Below, one piece after another: positions 13,996-23,193 of a stretch of 64,000 bases of DNA. A program made the translations under genes and the position numbers. The number at the start of each line of letters is the position of its first letter. The stretch's first letter is position 1. The DNA is from Natrarchaeobius oligotrophus. Lineage in GTDB: Archaea > Halobacteriota > Halobacteria > Halobacteriales > Natrialbaceae. The notes under the pieces were generated by a model. The model had not been told where the DNA came from and searched no databases. It was given only the letters and a program-made list of their open reading frames with translations. Location of the stretch: contig NZ_REFZ01000014.1 of the NCBI RefSeq assembly GCF_003841465.1, positions 1-64,000 on the forward strand, written 5' to 3'.

Positions 13996-15593
13996 GCCGT
14001 CGGCCGATCGCCTCGCTTCTGATCGTCGCGCTCGTGGCGGTCGGACTGGCCGTGGCCGCGGCGGCCCCCATCGCAGCCCAGGGCGTCGAGCGGGGTGAAC
14101 CGAACCTCGAGGTCTACCTGCCGGACAACGAGGTAGAGACGGGGACGACCGAAACGATCGAGGTGAGCGTCGGGAACGACGCGACCGTTCGATCGGGCGG
14201 AGGCGAGCAGGTTTCGACCGCACGCGGCGTGAGCGTCGAACTCAGAGACGCCGGACCGTTCGAGGCGAAAAGCGGAGAGACGCCGATCGGCCCGATCCAG
14301 GACGGACAGGTCGCCTCGGCTCCGCTGCAGATCGACGTTCCGCGAGACGTCGAGCCCGGCGAGCACACCGTCACCGTACAGGTTCGGTACGCCTACACCA
14401 ACCGCGTCTCCGGCGGCGACCCACAGCGGCTGACCGCGAGCAAAACCCACCGGATCGACGTCGTCGTTCCGGACGAGCCGCGCTTCGAGATCACGGACGT
14501 GAAAACCGACGTCGAGCCGGGCGGAAGCGGCGACGCGACGTTCACCGTTCGTAACACCGGGACCGAAACGGCGAGCAACCTCAGGGCGGCCATGACCGGC
14601 GGCACCGGCGTCTCGATCGACGGGGCCACGGCAGAAGCGCCGGCCGAAGAGCTGCTCGGCGAGCTCGATCCGGGAACGTCGACGGACGTGACCGCGGACG
14701 TCGCGATCGAAGAGACCGTAAGCGCCGGCGAAAAGCCCGTCGAGTTCGAGTTCACCTACCGGGACGAGTCGGACATCGAGCGTCAGTCGGGTCCCGAAAC
14801 GGCGAGCCTCGTTCCCGCCGCCGAGCAGTCGTTCTCGATCTCGAACGTCGAGGATACGCTCTCGGTGGGCTACGACGGCGTCGTCACCGGCCAGCTCGCG
14901 AACGACGGACCGCGAACGGTCGACGACGCGGTCTTGATCGTCGAGCCGATGAGCGACTCGCTGTACGTCGAGGACACGAGGTACGCGCTGCCGGAACTCG
15001 AACCCGGTGAGTCCACCGAGTTTCGCTATCCGACGGACGTGAGCGGCCAGGCGGACGACGGACCGCGTCAGCTGCGGTTTACGGTCGAGTACTCGAGCGG
15101 CGATCGCACGACGGCGACCGACGGACCGATCTCCGAGCGCGTCGTCGTCGATCCGAAGCGAGACGAGTTCTCGATCGAGAGCGTCGCGACGACGGTCGGT
15201 CAGGGAGAGACCGCGGACCTCGTCCTCGAGATCACGAACGAGCGCCCTGAAACGCTCTCGAACGTCGACGCGAGGCTCTACACCGACAGCCCGCTGGACT
15301 CGAACAACGACGAGGCGTTCGTTCCGGAACTCGAACCGGGCGAATCGGCCCAGATCGCGTTCGACGTCTCCGCCGAGGGCGACGCCTCGCCCGAGACGCA
15401 TCCGGTCGAACTCGACTTCGAGTACGACACCGAGCGCGGCGACTCGGTCGTCTCCGATACGTACGTCCACCCGGTCGACGTTCAGGCGGTCGACGACGAC
15501 GGCGGAACCAGTCTGGGAACGATCGTCGTCCGCGCCATGGTGGTGCTCACCGTCGCCGGACTCGGCATCGGCCTCTGGTGGCGACAGCGGTAA
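13992..15593 (+). CDS. COG1361-type surface protein, exporter partner
   Basis: A 533-residue exported protein. It has a signal peptide (residues about 8-28, LIVALVAVGLAVAAAAPIAAQ) and four or so Ig-like CARDB/COG1361 domains, each with a pattern of the type EPGGSGDATFTVRNTGTE or LEPGESAQIAFDV. One C-terminal membrane helix (IVVRAMVVLTVAGLGIGLWW) is followed by RQR. It would sit outside the cell, anchored by its C-terminus. Nine bases separate it from the RND exporter gene, so the two are cotranscribed and probably form a complex. The ATG at 13992 gives a clean signal peptide; an in-frame extension to 13866 would begin upstream of the predicted transcription start. Confidence 0.82.
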   Translation: MSRRPIASLLIVALVAVGLAVAAAAPIAAQGVERGEPNLEVYLPDNEVETGTTETIEVSVGNDATVRSGGGEQVSTARGVSVELRDAGPFEAKSGETPIGPIQDGQVASAPLQIDVPRDVEPGEHTVTVQVRYAYTNRVSGGDPQRLTASKTHRIDVVVPDEPRFEITDVKTDVEPGGSGDATFTVRNTGTETASNLRAAMTGGTGVSIDGATAEAPAEELLGELDPGTSTDVTADVAIEETVSAGEKPVEFEFTYRDESDIERQSGPETASLVPAAEQSFSISNVEDTLSVGYDGVVTGQLANDGPRTVDDAVLIVEPMSDSLYVEDTRYALPELEPGESTEFRYPTDVSGQADDGPRQLRFTVEYSSGDRTTATDGPISERVVVDPKRDEFSIESVATTVGQGETADLVLEITNERPETLSNVDARLYTDSPLDSNNDEAFVPELEPGESAQIAFDVSAEGDASPETHPVELDFEYDTERGDSVVSDTYVHPVDVQAVDDDGGTSLGTIVVRAMVVLTVAGLGIGLWWRQR

Positions 15594-15602
15594 TCCGAAC
15601 CG

Positions 15603-18362
15603 ATGACCGACTTCGACCGCAGCGGTGACGAGGACGATACCGGCGACCCGGACGTGAGTTCGCCGGCCTCGAGCGACGGTACCGATCCGCAGAGCCCGAG
15701 CGGCGACGACGCCGCTCCGTCGAACGACGGGACCGGACCGCTGCCCTGGAGCAGCGGCGACGGCTCGTCAGCCTCGAGCGACCGGAACGGTTCCTCGGCG
15801 TCGAGCCACTCCCCGCCAGCCGAACGCGACGAGACCGGGCGACGGTTCAGCCTCTCTGATCGCCTCGGTCGCTCGAGCGGGGGCTCCGATCAGGGCGACG
15901 ATCCGTTCACCCGGCGGGTCAACCCGCTGATCACGAATCGACCCTGGACCGTCGTCGTCGTGTTTCTCCTGCTGACGGGCGTCTTCCTCGGCGGAGCGAT
16001 GTTCGGCGGCGGCGGCCAGGAAGCGGGTTCCGACCAGTTCACCGAGGAGACCGAAGCACAGCAGGCGTTCGACGACATGCAGGAGAACTTCGGCGACAAC
16101 GGTCGCGAAAGCGGCGGCACGACCGCGCAGCTGTTCGTCGAGGACGATCGGAACGTTCTCTCGAAACCGAACCTCCTGCGGATGCTCGAGTTCCAGGATC
16201 GGATCGAAACCGAGAACGGATTGCGGGTCGAGTCGTCGACGAGCCCGGCGTCGCTGATCGCCCAGCAGCTCGACCCCAGCGCGGAGACCGCCGAAGAGCA
16301 GTACCGGGTCGTCGACCGCGCGAACCAGCGGGAGATCGACCGGGCGATCGCGGACGCCGACGAAGAGGCGGGACTGCCGGTGAGCACCGATTTCACCCGT
16401 GAATCGGCGTCGGCGAACGTCGCCCAGATCGCGATCACGTACGACACGCCGCCGAGGGCCGATTCGAGCGACAACGCTCGCCTCCAGTTTCGAACGCAGG
16501 AAGTCGCCAACGAGATCGACGGCTTCGATACGGACGAGAACGTCGTCATCTTCGGCGACGCGATCTTAGACGAGGAGGTGCTGCAGTTGCTGGGCGACAC
16601 CGCGATCGTCGTCTTTCCCGCCGCGATCGTCCTGATCATGATCTTCCTGACGATTGCCTACCGGGATCCGATCGACCTCGGACTCGGGCTCGTGGCACTC
16701 GTGATGACCTTGATCTGGACGTTCGGTTTCATGGGATTCGCAAACATTCCGTTTTCGGACTCGCTGCTCACGGTGTTTCCGCTGTTGCTCGCGGTCGGCA
16801 TCGACTTCGGAATCCACATCATCAATCGCTACCGCGAAGAGCGGACGACGGGTGCGGCGATCGGCGACGCGATGGAGATCACCACCGGACAGCTCACGAC
16901 GGCCCTGCTGATCGTCACCATCACGACCGTCTTCAGCTTCGCCGCGAACGTCGTCAGCGAGATAACTCGCGACTTCGGCATCGTGGCCGCCTTCGGCATT
17001 ATCTTCACGTTCCTCATCTTCGGCGTCTTCCTGCCGGCGGGCAAGGTCGGATTCGATCGCCTCCGCGAGGGAACGCGGTTCCCCCAGTTCGGAACCAGTC
17101 CGCTCGGCAAGGAGGAGTCGGTCCTCGGTCGCGTTCTCCCGATCGGCGTCGAGATCGCGCGCGTCGCGCCCGTGATCTTCCTCGTCGCCGTGCTCGTCGG
17201 CGGTGCGAGCGTCGCCGCCTACGGCACGGGCGTCGACACCGAGTTCGACGACGAGGCGTTCTTCCCAGACCAGGATCGGATCGACCAGTACGAGTCTCTC
17301 CCGGGCCCGCTCGCGCCGGGCGAGTACACCTTCATGCAGGTGCTCGACTACATGGAAGAGGACTTCGAACAGGGGATGGAGGGGACGGTGACGATCTACG
17401 TCGACGATCCGAACCTCCGGTCCGACGGCGCGCTTCGGGAGATCGATCGGTCGCTGAAAAATCCCGACGACGCGTTCGAGTCGGACGGACGGCGGGCGGA
17501 TGCGGACTCCATTCTGGACGTGATCGAGTCCCAGAAAGCGGCCGATCCGCAGTTCGCCGGCACCGTCGACAGGTACGACTCGAGCGGCGACGGAATCCCT
17601 GATCGCAACGTCGACGTCGTCTACGACGAACTGTTCGATTCCGAGGCGAGCGACGAGGCCGAGGGCCGACTGACGACCGACCGAAGTGCGACGCGGATCG
17701 ACGTGCAGGTCGACGTCGACGCCGACCAGGACGAAGCGGTCGCCGCCGCCAGGGCGCTGGCGGATTCGATGCGCCTCGACGCGACGGCGACCGGCCAGCT
17801 CGTCATCTTCGAGTCCGTCGTCGAGGAAATCAGCGAGTCGGCGCTTTCGAGTCTGTTCGCCGCGTTCGTGCTCACGGCGATCTTCCTCGTGCTCTCGTAC
17901 TGGTGGCTCGAGGGGCGGGCAATCTACGGCGTGCTCAACCTCGTGCCCGTCCTGCTCTCGGTGGCGCTTCTTGCGGGCTCGATGCGGTACTTCGGCGTGC
18001 CGCTCAGCCCGATCAACGCGCCGATCCTCTCCGTGTCGATCGGCCTCGGCGTCGACTACACGGTACATTTCATGCACCGCTTCGTCGACGAGTACGAGTC
18101 CGGAAAGGAGGTTCACGACGCCCTGCTCGTCACCGTCCGCGGAACCGGCGGAGCGCTGACCGGCAGCATGATGACGACGGTGTGCGGACTCGGCGTGCTG
18201 TATCTCGCGCTGATCCCGCTGATCATGGAGTTCGGTCTGTTGCTCGCGCTCGGCGTCTTCTACGCCTGGTTCACGTCGATCGTAGTGCTCCCGTCGGCGA
18301 TCGTCGTCTGGGACCGCCTCGAAAACCGCGCCGACGTCAGCCACCGCCTCTCCAGGGCGTGA
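15603..18362 (+). CDS. RND superfamily (MMPL/HAE3-type) exporter
   Basis: A 919-residue membrane transporter with the duplicated RND architecture. A disordered Ser/Asp/Gly-rich cytosolic N-terminus (about 100 residues) precedes TM1 (PWTVVVVFLLLTGVFLGGAM). A large external loop and a five-helix bundle follow, with the sterol-sensing-like segment FPLLLAVGIDFGIHIINRY. The second half repeats this: a helix at RVAPVIFLVAVLVGG, a loop and a bundle with ILSVSIGLGVDYTVHFMHRF. The paired GIDFGIH and GVDYTVH motifs hold the proton-relay Asp residues of HAE3/MMPL exporters. Substrate is unknown; TetR control suggests toxic hydrophobic compounds or lipids. Confidence 0.9.
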   Translation: MTDFDRSGDEDDTGDPDVSSPASSDGTDPQSPSGDDAAPSNDGTGPLPWSSGDGSSASSDRNGSSASSHSPPAERDETGRRFSLSDRLGRSSGGSDQGDDPFTRRVNPLITNRPWTVVVVFLLLTGVFLGGAMFGGGGQEAGSDQFTEETEAQQAFDDMQENFGDNGRESGGTTAQLFVEDDRNVLSKPNLLRMLEFQDRIETENGLRVESSTSPASLIAQQLDPSAETAEEQYRVVDRANQREIDRAIADADEEAGLPVSTDFTRESASANVAQIAITYDTPPRADSSDNARLQFRTQEVANEIDGFDTDENVVIFGDAILDEEVLQLLGDTAIVVFPAAIVLIMIFLTIAYRDPIDLGLGLVALVMTLIWTFGFMGFANIPFSDSLLTVFPLLLAVGIDFGIHIINRYREERTTGAAIGDAMEITTGQLTTALLIVTITTVFSFAANVVSEITRDFGIVAAFGIIFTFLIFGVFLPAGKVGFDRLREGTRFPQFGTSPLGKEESVLGRVLPIGVEIARVAPVIFLVAVLVGGASVAAYGTGVDTEFDDEAFFPDQDRIDQYESLPGPLAPGEYTFMQVLDYMEEDFEQGMEGTVTIYVDDPNLRSDGALREIDRSLKNPDDAFESDGRRADADSILDVIESQKAADPQFAGTVDRYDSSGDGIPDRNVDVVYDELFDSEASDEAEGRLTTDRSATRIDVQVDVDADQDEAVAAARALADSMRLDATATGQLVIFESVVEEISESALSSLFAAFVLTAIFLVLSYWWLEGRAIYGVLNLVPVLLSVALLAGSMRYFGVPLSPINAPILSVSIGLGVDYTVHFMHRFVDEYESGKEVHDALLVTVRGTGGALTGSMMTTVCGLGVLYLALIPLIMEFGLLLALGVFYAWFTSIVVLPSAIVVWDRLENRADVSHRLSRA

Positions 18363-18381
18363 TCTCGAGGTGCTCCACAGA

Positions 18382-18398
18382 CCGCCGTGTAACGGCGG
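18382..18398 (+). terminator. Hairpin after the RND exporter
   Basis: CCGCCGT, loop GTA, ACGGCGG: a seven-pair perfect stem 20 bases after the stop codon. Confidence 0.5.
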
Positions 18399-18492
18399 AC
18401 CGAACGAAGCCGAATCGATCACTCGAGGAAAACGACGGCGGCGAAACGAACCGTTATTACCGGGCGGACGCAACGAGTGCAACGACTTTTGA

Positions 18493-19707
18493 ATGGACGC
18501 CGGAGGGGCACTCAAGCGGGAAGTACGAGCGCTGTGGGGCGGTGGAACCGGGCTGTCGCTGCTGGCCGTCGCGGTCGCGTGGGGACTGCTGGTCGGGACG
18601 CGAATGATCTACCCGATCGTCCTCCCGTCGCTCCAGGAGTCGTTCGACCTGAGCCTGACGGTCGCCGGTCTCCTCGTGACGGTGCTGTGGCTCGGCGGCG
18701 CGATCGGCCAGCTTCCGGGCGGCATGCTGGCGGACAGATACGACGAACGGGCGCTCATGGCGACGAGCACGTTCGTCGTCGCGGCCGCGCTGGTGGTGGT
18801 CGTCGTCGCTCCGTCGGCGGCCGTCCTGTTCGCCGCGACGGCGGTGTGGGGACTGGGCCACTCGCTGTACCCGATCGCACGCATCACGCTGCTTTCGAAC
18901 CTCTACGCCGACCGTCTCGGGAGCGCCCTCGGCGTGACGATGGCGACTGGCGACGTCGGACAGACCGTCCTCCCGCCCATCGGAGCCGTGCTCACGGTCG
19001 CGATCGCCTGGCAGGCCGGGCTCGGCTTCGTGATTCCGCTTCTCGTCGTACTGGGGCTGTTCATCCTGGCGATCGTGCCGAAAACGTCGTCCGGCGGCGG
19101 GGGAGCCGGACAGTCGCTCGAGGGCGTGCGGACGGTCGCGGCCGAGCTTCGCGCGCCGTCGATGGGATTCATCACGCTGATCCTCTTTCTCTACATCTTC
19201 ATCTGGCAGTCGTTCACCGCGTTCTATCCGACGTACCTGATCACCGTCAAGGAGCTTCCGGCGGCCACCGCGAGCGTGCTGTTCGGGTTCTTTTTCGCCG
19301 TCGGCGTCGTCGTCAAGCCGATCGCGGGTGGCGCGTACGATCGCGTCGGCATCCGCGGCTCGCTCGTCGGCGTTCTCGCTGCACCGGTCGCCGGCTTCGT
19401 CCTGCTCCCGTTCGTCGATAGCCTGTGGGGGCTCGCCGTCCTCACCGCGTTCGTGAGTACGATGCTCGGCTCGGGTGCGATCACCCAGTCGTACCTGGCG
19501 GAGTCGTTCACCGAGGAGCTTCGTGGGACGGGACTCGGCGTGATTCGAACGCTGACGGCGACGGTGGGTGCCGCCGGTCCCGTCGCCTTCGGCGTGATCG
19601 GCGATTACGGCTACTTCGACGAGGGCTACTGGGCGCTGGCGGCGATCATGGCGGTCGTCATCCTCCTGACGCTCAGAATGCCGACGACGTCGGCGATCCA
19701 AACCTGA
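18493..19707 (+). CDS. Major facilitator superfamily transporter
   Basis: A 404-residue polytopic membrane protein with about 12 predicted helices. The MFS signature between TM2 and TM3 is visible (GGMLADRYDERALM), with the matching loop in the second half (GGAYDRVGIRGSLVG). Helices alternate with short loops and the protein has a central cytoplasmic linker at PKTSSGGGGAGQSLEGV. The family moves small solutes by proton symport or antiport; the substrate cannot be read from the sequence. It has its own TATA-like element (GTTATTA near 18451) and follows the RND gene after a hairpin, so it is probably a separate transcript. Confidence 0.85.
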   Translation: MDAGGALKREVRALWGGGTGLSLLAVAVAWGLLVGTRMIYPIVLPSLQESFDLSLTVAGLLVTVLWLGGAIGQLPGGMLADRYDERALMATSTFVVAAALVVVVVAPSAAVLFAATAVWGLGHSLYPIARITLLSNLYADRLGSALGVTMATGDVGQTVLPPIGAVLTVAIAWQAGLGFVIPLLVVLGLFILAIVPKTSSGGGGAGQSLEGVRTVAAELRAPSMGFITLILFLYIFIWQSFTAFYPTYLITVKELPAATASVLFGFFFAVGVVVKPIAGGAYDRVGIRGSLVGVLAAPVAGFVLLPFVDSLWGLAVLTAFVSTMLGSGAITQSYLAESFTEELRGTGLGVIRTLTATVGAAGPVAFGVIGDYGYFDEGYWALAAIMAVVILLTLRMPTTSAIQT

Positions 19708-19724
19708 AACGCAGATCGACGCGA

Positions 19725-19840
19725 CTCGTACGGTCTGCTGTGACGATTGCCGGTGTAACCGTCGGACGGTCGCGGGTGCGCCAATGTAACCGTCGGGCGG
19801 TCGCAGATGCGCCGGCACCGACGGACGGCAGTCCGTATCA
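19725..19840 (-). repeat. Dispersed intergenic palindromic repeat, copy 3 (double core)
   Basis: On the minus strand it begins with the VOC gene's own stop: TGATACGGACTGCCGTCCGT. Two tandem cores follow, each of the form CGCGACCG-CCGACGGTTACA-CCGG, and the element ends in CAGCAGACCGTACGA, the complement of its start. It fills the gap between convergent MFS and VOC genes. Confidence 0.8.
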
Positions 19841-20635
19841 GAACGGGAACAACGAATCGGCCTCGGGGTCGCGCTCCAGTAGTTCGATCTCGTGGCCGTC
19901 CTGATCTTTCGTGAACGCGTACATGTCGTCGTTGCTCTCGGGGTCGCGGTAGTCCGTCGCTTCCCGCTCCATCAGTTGCTCCCAGTCCGCTCCGAGCTCG
20001 TCGACGCGGACGCAGAGGTGCCCCCAGGCGTCGCCCATCTCGTAGCTGCGACCGTCGTAGTTGTAGGTGAGTTCGACGGCCATCGCCTCGTCGGCCGCGT
20101 TCCGTGGTTCGACGAAGTAGTTGGCGAAGGTGTCTGCCTCCCAGCGGCCGACCTCGTCGTACTCGAACTTGCGCGTCCAGAAGCCAAGCGCCTCGTCGGC
20201 GTCCTCGACGCGGATCATGGTGTGGTCGATCGACCACAGCGCGCCCTCGTCGGGGTCGCGCTGGACGATCTCGATCTCGTGGCCGTCGGGATCCTCGACG
20301 AACGCGTACCGACCGCCGCAGGACTCCGGGTCGCGGTAGTCCTCGACGCCCTCGTCCATCAGCTGCTCGTAGTACTCTTCGAGTTCGCCCTCGGGAACTC
20401 GGACCGCGATATGCCCCCAGGCGTCGCCGACCTCGAGGTCGTCGGTGCCCTCGTTGTGGGTCAGCTCGAGCATCGCGCCCTCCTCGTGGACGTCCTCGGG
20501 ACCGAGGTAGACGATGGAGAAGCCGTCGCCCTCGTAGCGATCTTTTTCCTCGTACTCGAGATGACTCTCGTACCACTCGAGTGATTCCTCGAGGTTCGAG
20601 ACACGAAGCATCACGTGGTCGAGCGTTCCGTCCAT
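19838..20635 (-). CDS. VOC superfamily (glyoxalase/dioxygenase-like) two-domain protein
   Basis: A 265-residue protein made of two tandem vicinal-oxygen-chelate domains (about 1-130 and 135-262). Each carries the metal-ligand pattern His...Glu...His...Glu: LDHVMLRVSN, MLELTHN, WGHIAVRVP, GHEIEIVQRD, and again IDHTMIRVED, AVELTYN, WGHLCVRVDE, GHEIELLERD. This fits lactoylglutathione-lyase-like or related metalloenzymes. Haloarchaea lack glutathione, so the substrate is uncertain. The ATG giving MDGTLDHVML was chosen because it sits just before the first strand; an ATG at 20662 would add nine residues. The stop codon lies inside a dispersed repeat copy. Confidence 0.82.
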   Translation of the reverse strand: MDGTLDHVMLRVSNLEESLEWYESHLEYEEKDRYEGDGFSIVYLGPEDVHEEGAMLELTHNEGTDDLEVGDAWGHIAVRVPEGELEEYYEQLMDEGVEDYRDPESCGGRYAFVEDPDGHEIEIVQRDPDEGALWSIDHTMIRVEDADEALGFWTRKFEYDEVGRWEADTFANYFVEPRNAADEAMAVELTYNYDGRSYEMGDAWGHLCVRVDELGADWEQLMEREATDYRDPESNDDMYAFTKDQDGHEIELLERDPEADSLFPF

Positions 20636-20763
20636 GGGCGTGTCCACGGGAACTCGAATCAAAAGCGTGGCGGAGCCGGGTATCTCAACCTGAACCGGAT
20701 CCGTCCAACTCGAGTCGCTCGACGGCGACGGCTTCTACGGTATCGAGGCGGCACTCGAGTCCG

Positions 20764-21792
20764 TCAGCGCGGCTCGAGTCCGACGCCCTCGGCCAGAAGT
20801 TCGTGCGACCGAAGCGCGTGGTCGTGATCTCCAACGACGTGCTTGATCATTACCTCGTCGACGCCGACGCGGTCGGCGAGTTGCGCTAACAGCCCCGCGA
20901 GCGTGTCCGGGTCTCCGGAGATCGTCTGGGGCCATTCATCGGAGTCGAGGGTAGCGGGCGTCGGCTCGGGAACGCCACCGAGTTCGGCGACGGCCTCCTC
21001 GACGGACGGAATGGCCTCGAGAACGCCGCGTCCCAACCGCCTGTAGAACACCTCGGAAACCGCCCGTCGCCGCGCGGCCTCCTCGTCGGTCTCCGCACAG
21101 ATCGCGTCAACCGCGATCATTCCGCGGGGTTCGTCGACGCTGCCCCCCAGCTCCGTCCGCTGGAACTGATCACGGTATTCCTCGAAGGCTTGCGTGGCGA
21201 GCTGCGGCCGGATAAACGCCGCAAAACAGTACCGCAAGCCGAGCTTGCCTGCGATCGCGGCGCTCGACGGTCCCGATCCGAGCACCCACGGGACCGGCAC
21301 GGACTCGCCCGAGCACGGAATCTCCAGGTCGCTGTAGTCGTGGTCGTCGGGGTAATCGTCGAAGAGGTGATTCACGACCGCCGTGATTTTCTCGGCGTGG
21401 TCCTCGTCGGGGTTCTGAGCGTGACGATCCGTCTGGAGGGCTCGATCGGCGGCCGGCGATCCGTTTGCCCGGCCGAGTCCTGCGTCGATTCGACCGGGTG
21501 CGAGTGCGTCCAGCGCGCCGAACACCTCTGCGACCTTGAACGGACTGTAGTGATTGAGCAGGACGGCCCCCGAGCCGAGTCGGATCGAGTCGGTTTCGGC
21601 GGCGAGGTGTCCGAGCAGTACCTCGGGCGTCGTTCCGGCGTTGATGTCCGCCGTGCCGTGGTGCTCGGCCACCCAGAATCGGGAGTAGCCGAGGCGTTCG
21701 GCCTGTTGTGCGGTCTCGACGGTGTTCGCGTAGGCATCGGCTCCGGTACCGTCGTCTGGAACCGGCGAAAGGTCGACAGCAGAGAGCTTCAT
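20764..21792 (-). CDS. LLM-class flavin-dependent oxidoreductase (luciferase-like)
   Basis: A 342-residue TIM-barrel flavin enzyme of the luciferase-like monooxygenase group, close to the single-component MsnO8-type branch. Visible family motifs are the N-terminal LSAVDLSPVPDDG, the ERLGYSRFWVAEHHG strand-helix, IRLGSGAVLLNHYSPFKVAE and PGRIDAGLGRANG. It would use reduced flavin (FMN or F420) with oxygen or another acceptor; the substrate is unknown. The ATG at 21792 starts directly at the first barrel strand; one at 21813 would add seven residues. It is convergent to nothing and stands apart from the VOC gene by about 130 bases, so joint transcription is possible. Confidence 0.85.
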   Translation of the reverse strand: MKLSAVDLSPVPDDGTGADAYANTVETAQQAERLGYSRFWVAEHHGTADINAGTTPEVLLGHLAAETDSIRLGSGAVLLNHYSPFKVAEVFGALDALAPGRIDAGLGRANGSPAADRALQTDRHAQNPDEDHAEKITAVVNHLFDDYPDDHDYSDLEIPCSGESVPVPWVLGSGPSSAAIAGKLGLRYCFAAFIRPQLATQAFEEYRDQFQRTELGGSVDEPRGMIAVDAICAETDEEAARRRAVSEVFYRRLGRGVLEAIPSVEEAVAELGGVPEPTPATLDSDEWPQTISGDPDTLAGLLAQLADRVGVDEVMIKHVVGDHDHALRSHELLAEGVGLEPR

Positions 21793-21956
21793 GCCCGATA
21801 ATGAAGATTGCAAACGATAATAGTTCGGCTCTGCCGTCCGGGGTACCGTCGTGGTCGGCTGTCAGGAACACCGAACTGGCGTGTCGGTGGCCACGGCGGA
21901 TGGACCAGACGATCGACCGGGACTCGTGAGCGTTCAGCGAAGCCACCCGCCGGTGA

Positions 21957-23066
21957 TTAGCGACGGAGAATCAGCTTCAGCACGTCCTCGTCCTCGAGCA
22001 CGTGGTCGGTGCCGACCTGCTGTTCGTCGTGGGTTGCGCTGGGGCCGGTGATGCGGGCGAATCTGAACCGCTCTTCCATCTCGCCGCCGAGCTTCTCGAT
22101 CGCCTCGCCGACGGTCGATCCCTTCTCGATGACCAGCGGCTCCTCCCAGTCGATCCCCCGGCCCGGTTTGTTCATGTAGACCCGGATGAGCCCGAGATTG
22201 TCCCAGATTCGGTCTTTGAGCGCCTCGAGTCCGCGCTCCTGTTCGGCGCTGATGAAGGTGACCTCCTCGGGGTCGAGGTCGCGCGCTCGCAGCTGCTCGT
22301 CGACCGTCTCCTTGTAGTCGGGATCGATCAGGTCGACCTTGTTGACGCAGGTGATCGAGGGGATGTACTCGCGGTTGTCCATCAGGCCGTCGATCAGCCG
22401 GTCGATGGTGACGTTCTCCTGCAGGTTGAGGTCGGCGTTGACGTACCCCTGGTCGCGTAGGACGTCCGTGATCGTCTCCTCGTCTAAATCCTGGTCTGTG
22501 CTCGAGGTGATCTTGATCCCGTCTTTGATCTTCGGGCGGACGGTGACGCCCGGCGGCTCGCGGTCGACGCGGATGTTGATGTCGTACAGCTCTTCCTGCA
22601 GGCGATCGTACTGGTCGATCTCGAACACCGAGAGGACGAAGACGATCAGATCGGCGTTGCGCACGACCGCGAGCACCTGCTGGCCGTCGCCCCGCCCCGT
22701 AGCGGCCCCCTCGATGAGACCGGGAACGTCGAGCATCTGGATGTTCGCACCGCGGTGCTGGAGCATGCCCGGATTGACGTCGAGCGTCGTGAACTCGTAG
22801 GAGCCGATTTCGCTCTCGGCGTTCGTCAGCGAGTTCAACAGCGACGACTTGCCGACGCTCGGAAAGCCGACCAGCGCGACGGTCGCGTCGCCGTGTTTCT
22901 CGACGGAGTAGCCCGTTCCGCCGCCGGCCGAGCTCTGATTCTCGAGTTTCTCCTTTTTCTCCGCGAGCTTGGATTTCAGCCGGCCGATGTGGGCCTCGGT
23001 CGACTTGTTGTAGGGCGTGTTGGCGATTTCTTCCTCGATTGCCTCGATCTCCTCCTCGAGCCCCAT
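21957..23066 (-). CDS. DRG/OBG-type GTP-binding protein with TGS domain
   Basis: A 369-residue ribosome-associated GTPase of the archaeal DRG family. It has an N-terminal coiled coil (MGLEEEIEAIEEEI region) and a G domain with Walker A GFPSVGKSS, G2/G3 around TTLDVNPGML and DVPGLIEGA, and NKVD near 250. A C-terminal TGS domain (residues about 290-368) ends at VLKLILRR. DRG proteins bind RNA and ribosomes and act in translation. The ATG at 23066 was chosen because it opens the coiled coil exactly as in the family; upstream codons are low-quality sequence. It is transcribed in the same direction as the histidine kinase, 127 bases downstream of it. Confidence 0.92.
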   Translation of the reverse strand: MGLEEEIEAIEEEIANTPYNKSTEAHIGRLKSKLAEKKEKLENQSSAGGGTGYSVEKHGDATVALVGFPSVGKSSLLNSLTNAESEIGSYEFTTLDVNPGMLQHRGANIQMLDVPGLIEGAATGRGDGQQVLAVVRNADLIVFVLSVFEIDQYDRLQEELYDINIRVDREPPGVTVRPKIKDGIKITSSTDQDLDEETITDVLRDQGYVNADLNLQENVTIDRLIDGLMDNREYIPSITCVNKVDLIDPDYKETVDEQLRARDLDPEEVTFISAEQERGLEALKDRIWDNLGLIRVYMNKPGRGIDWEEPLVIEKGSTVGEAIEKLGGEMEERFRFARITGPSATHDEQQVGTDHVLEDEDVLKLILRR

Positions 23067-23193
23067 TTGACTGTATCCAGCCGTCGGGGCGGAAAAACAC
23101 TTTCCATGCGACGTCGCGGGCGGCCCGTGTGTGGTGGCGATCGAACCCTCGTCGAGGCGGATCCGATTCGGCGGTCCGGCGACGGGTTCGGGT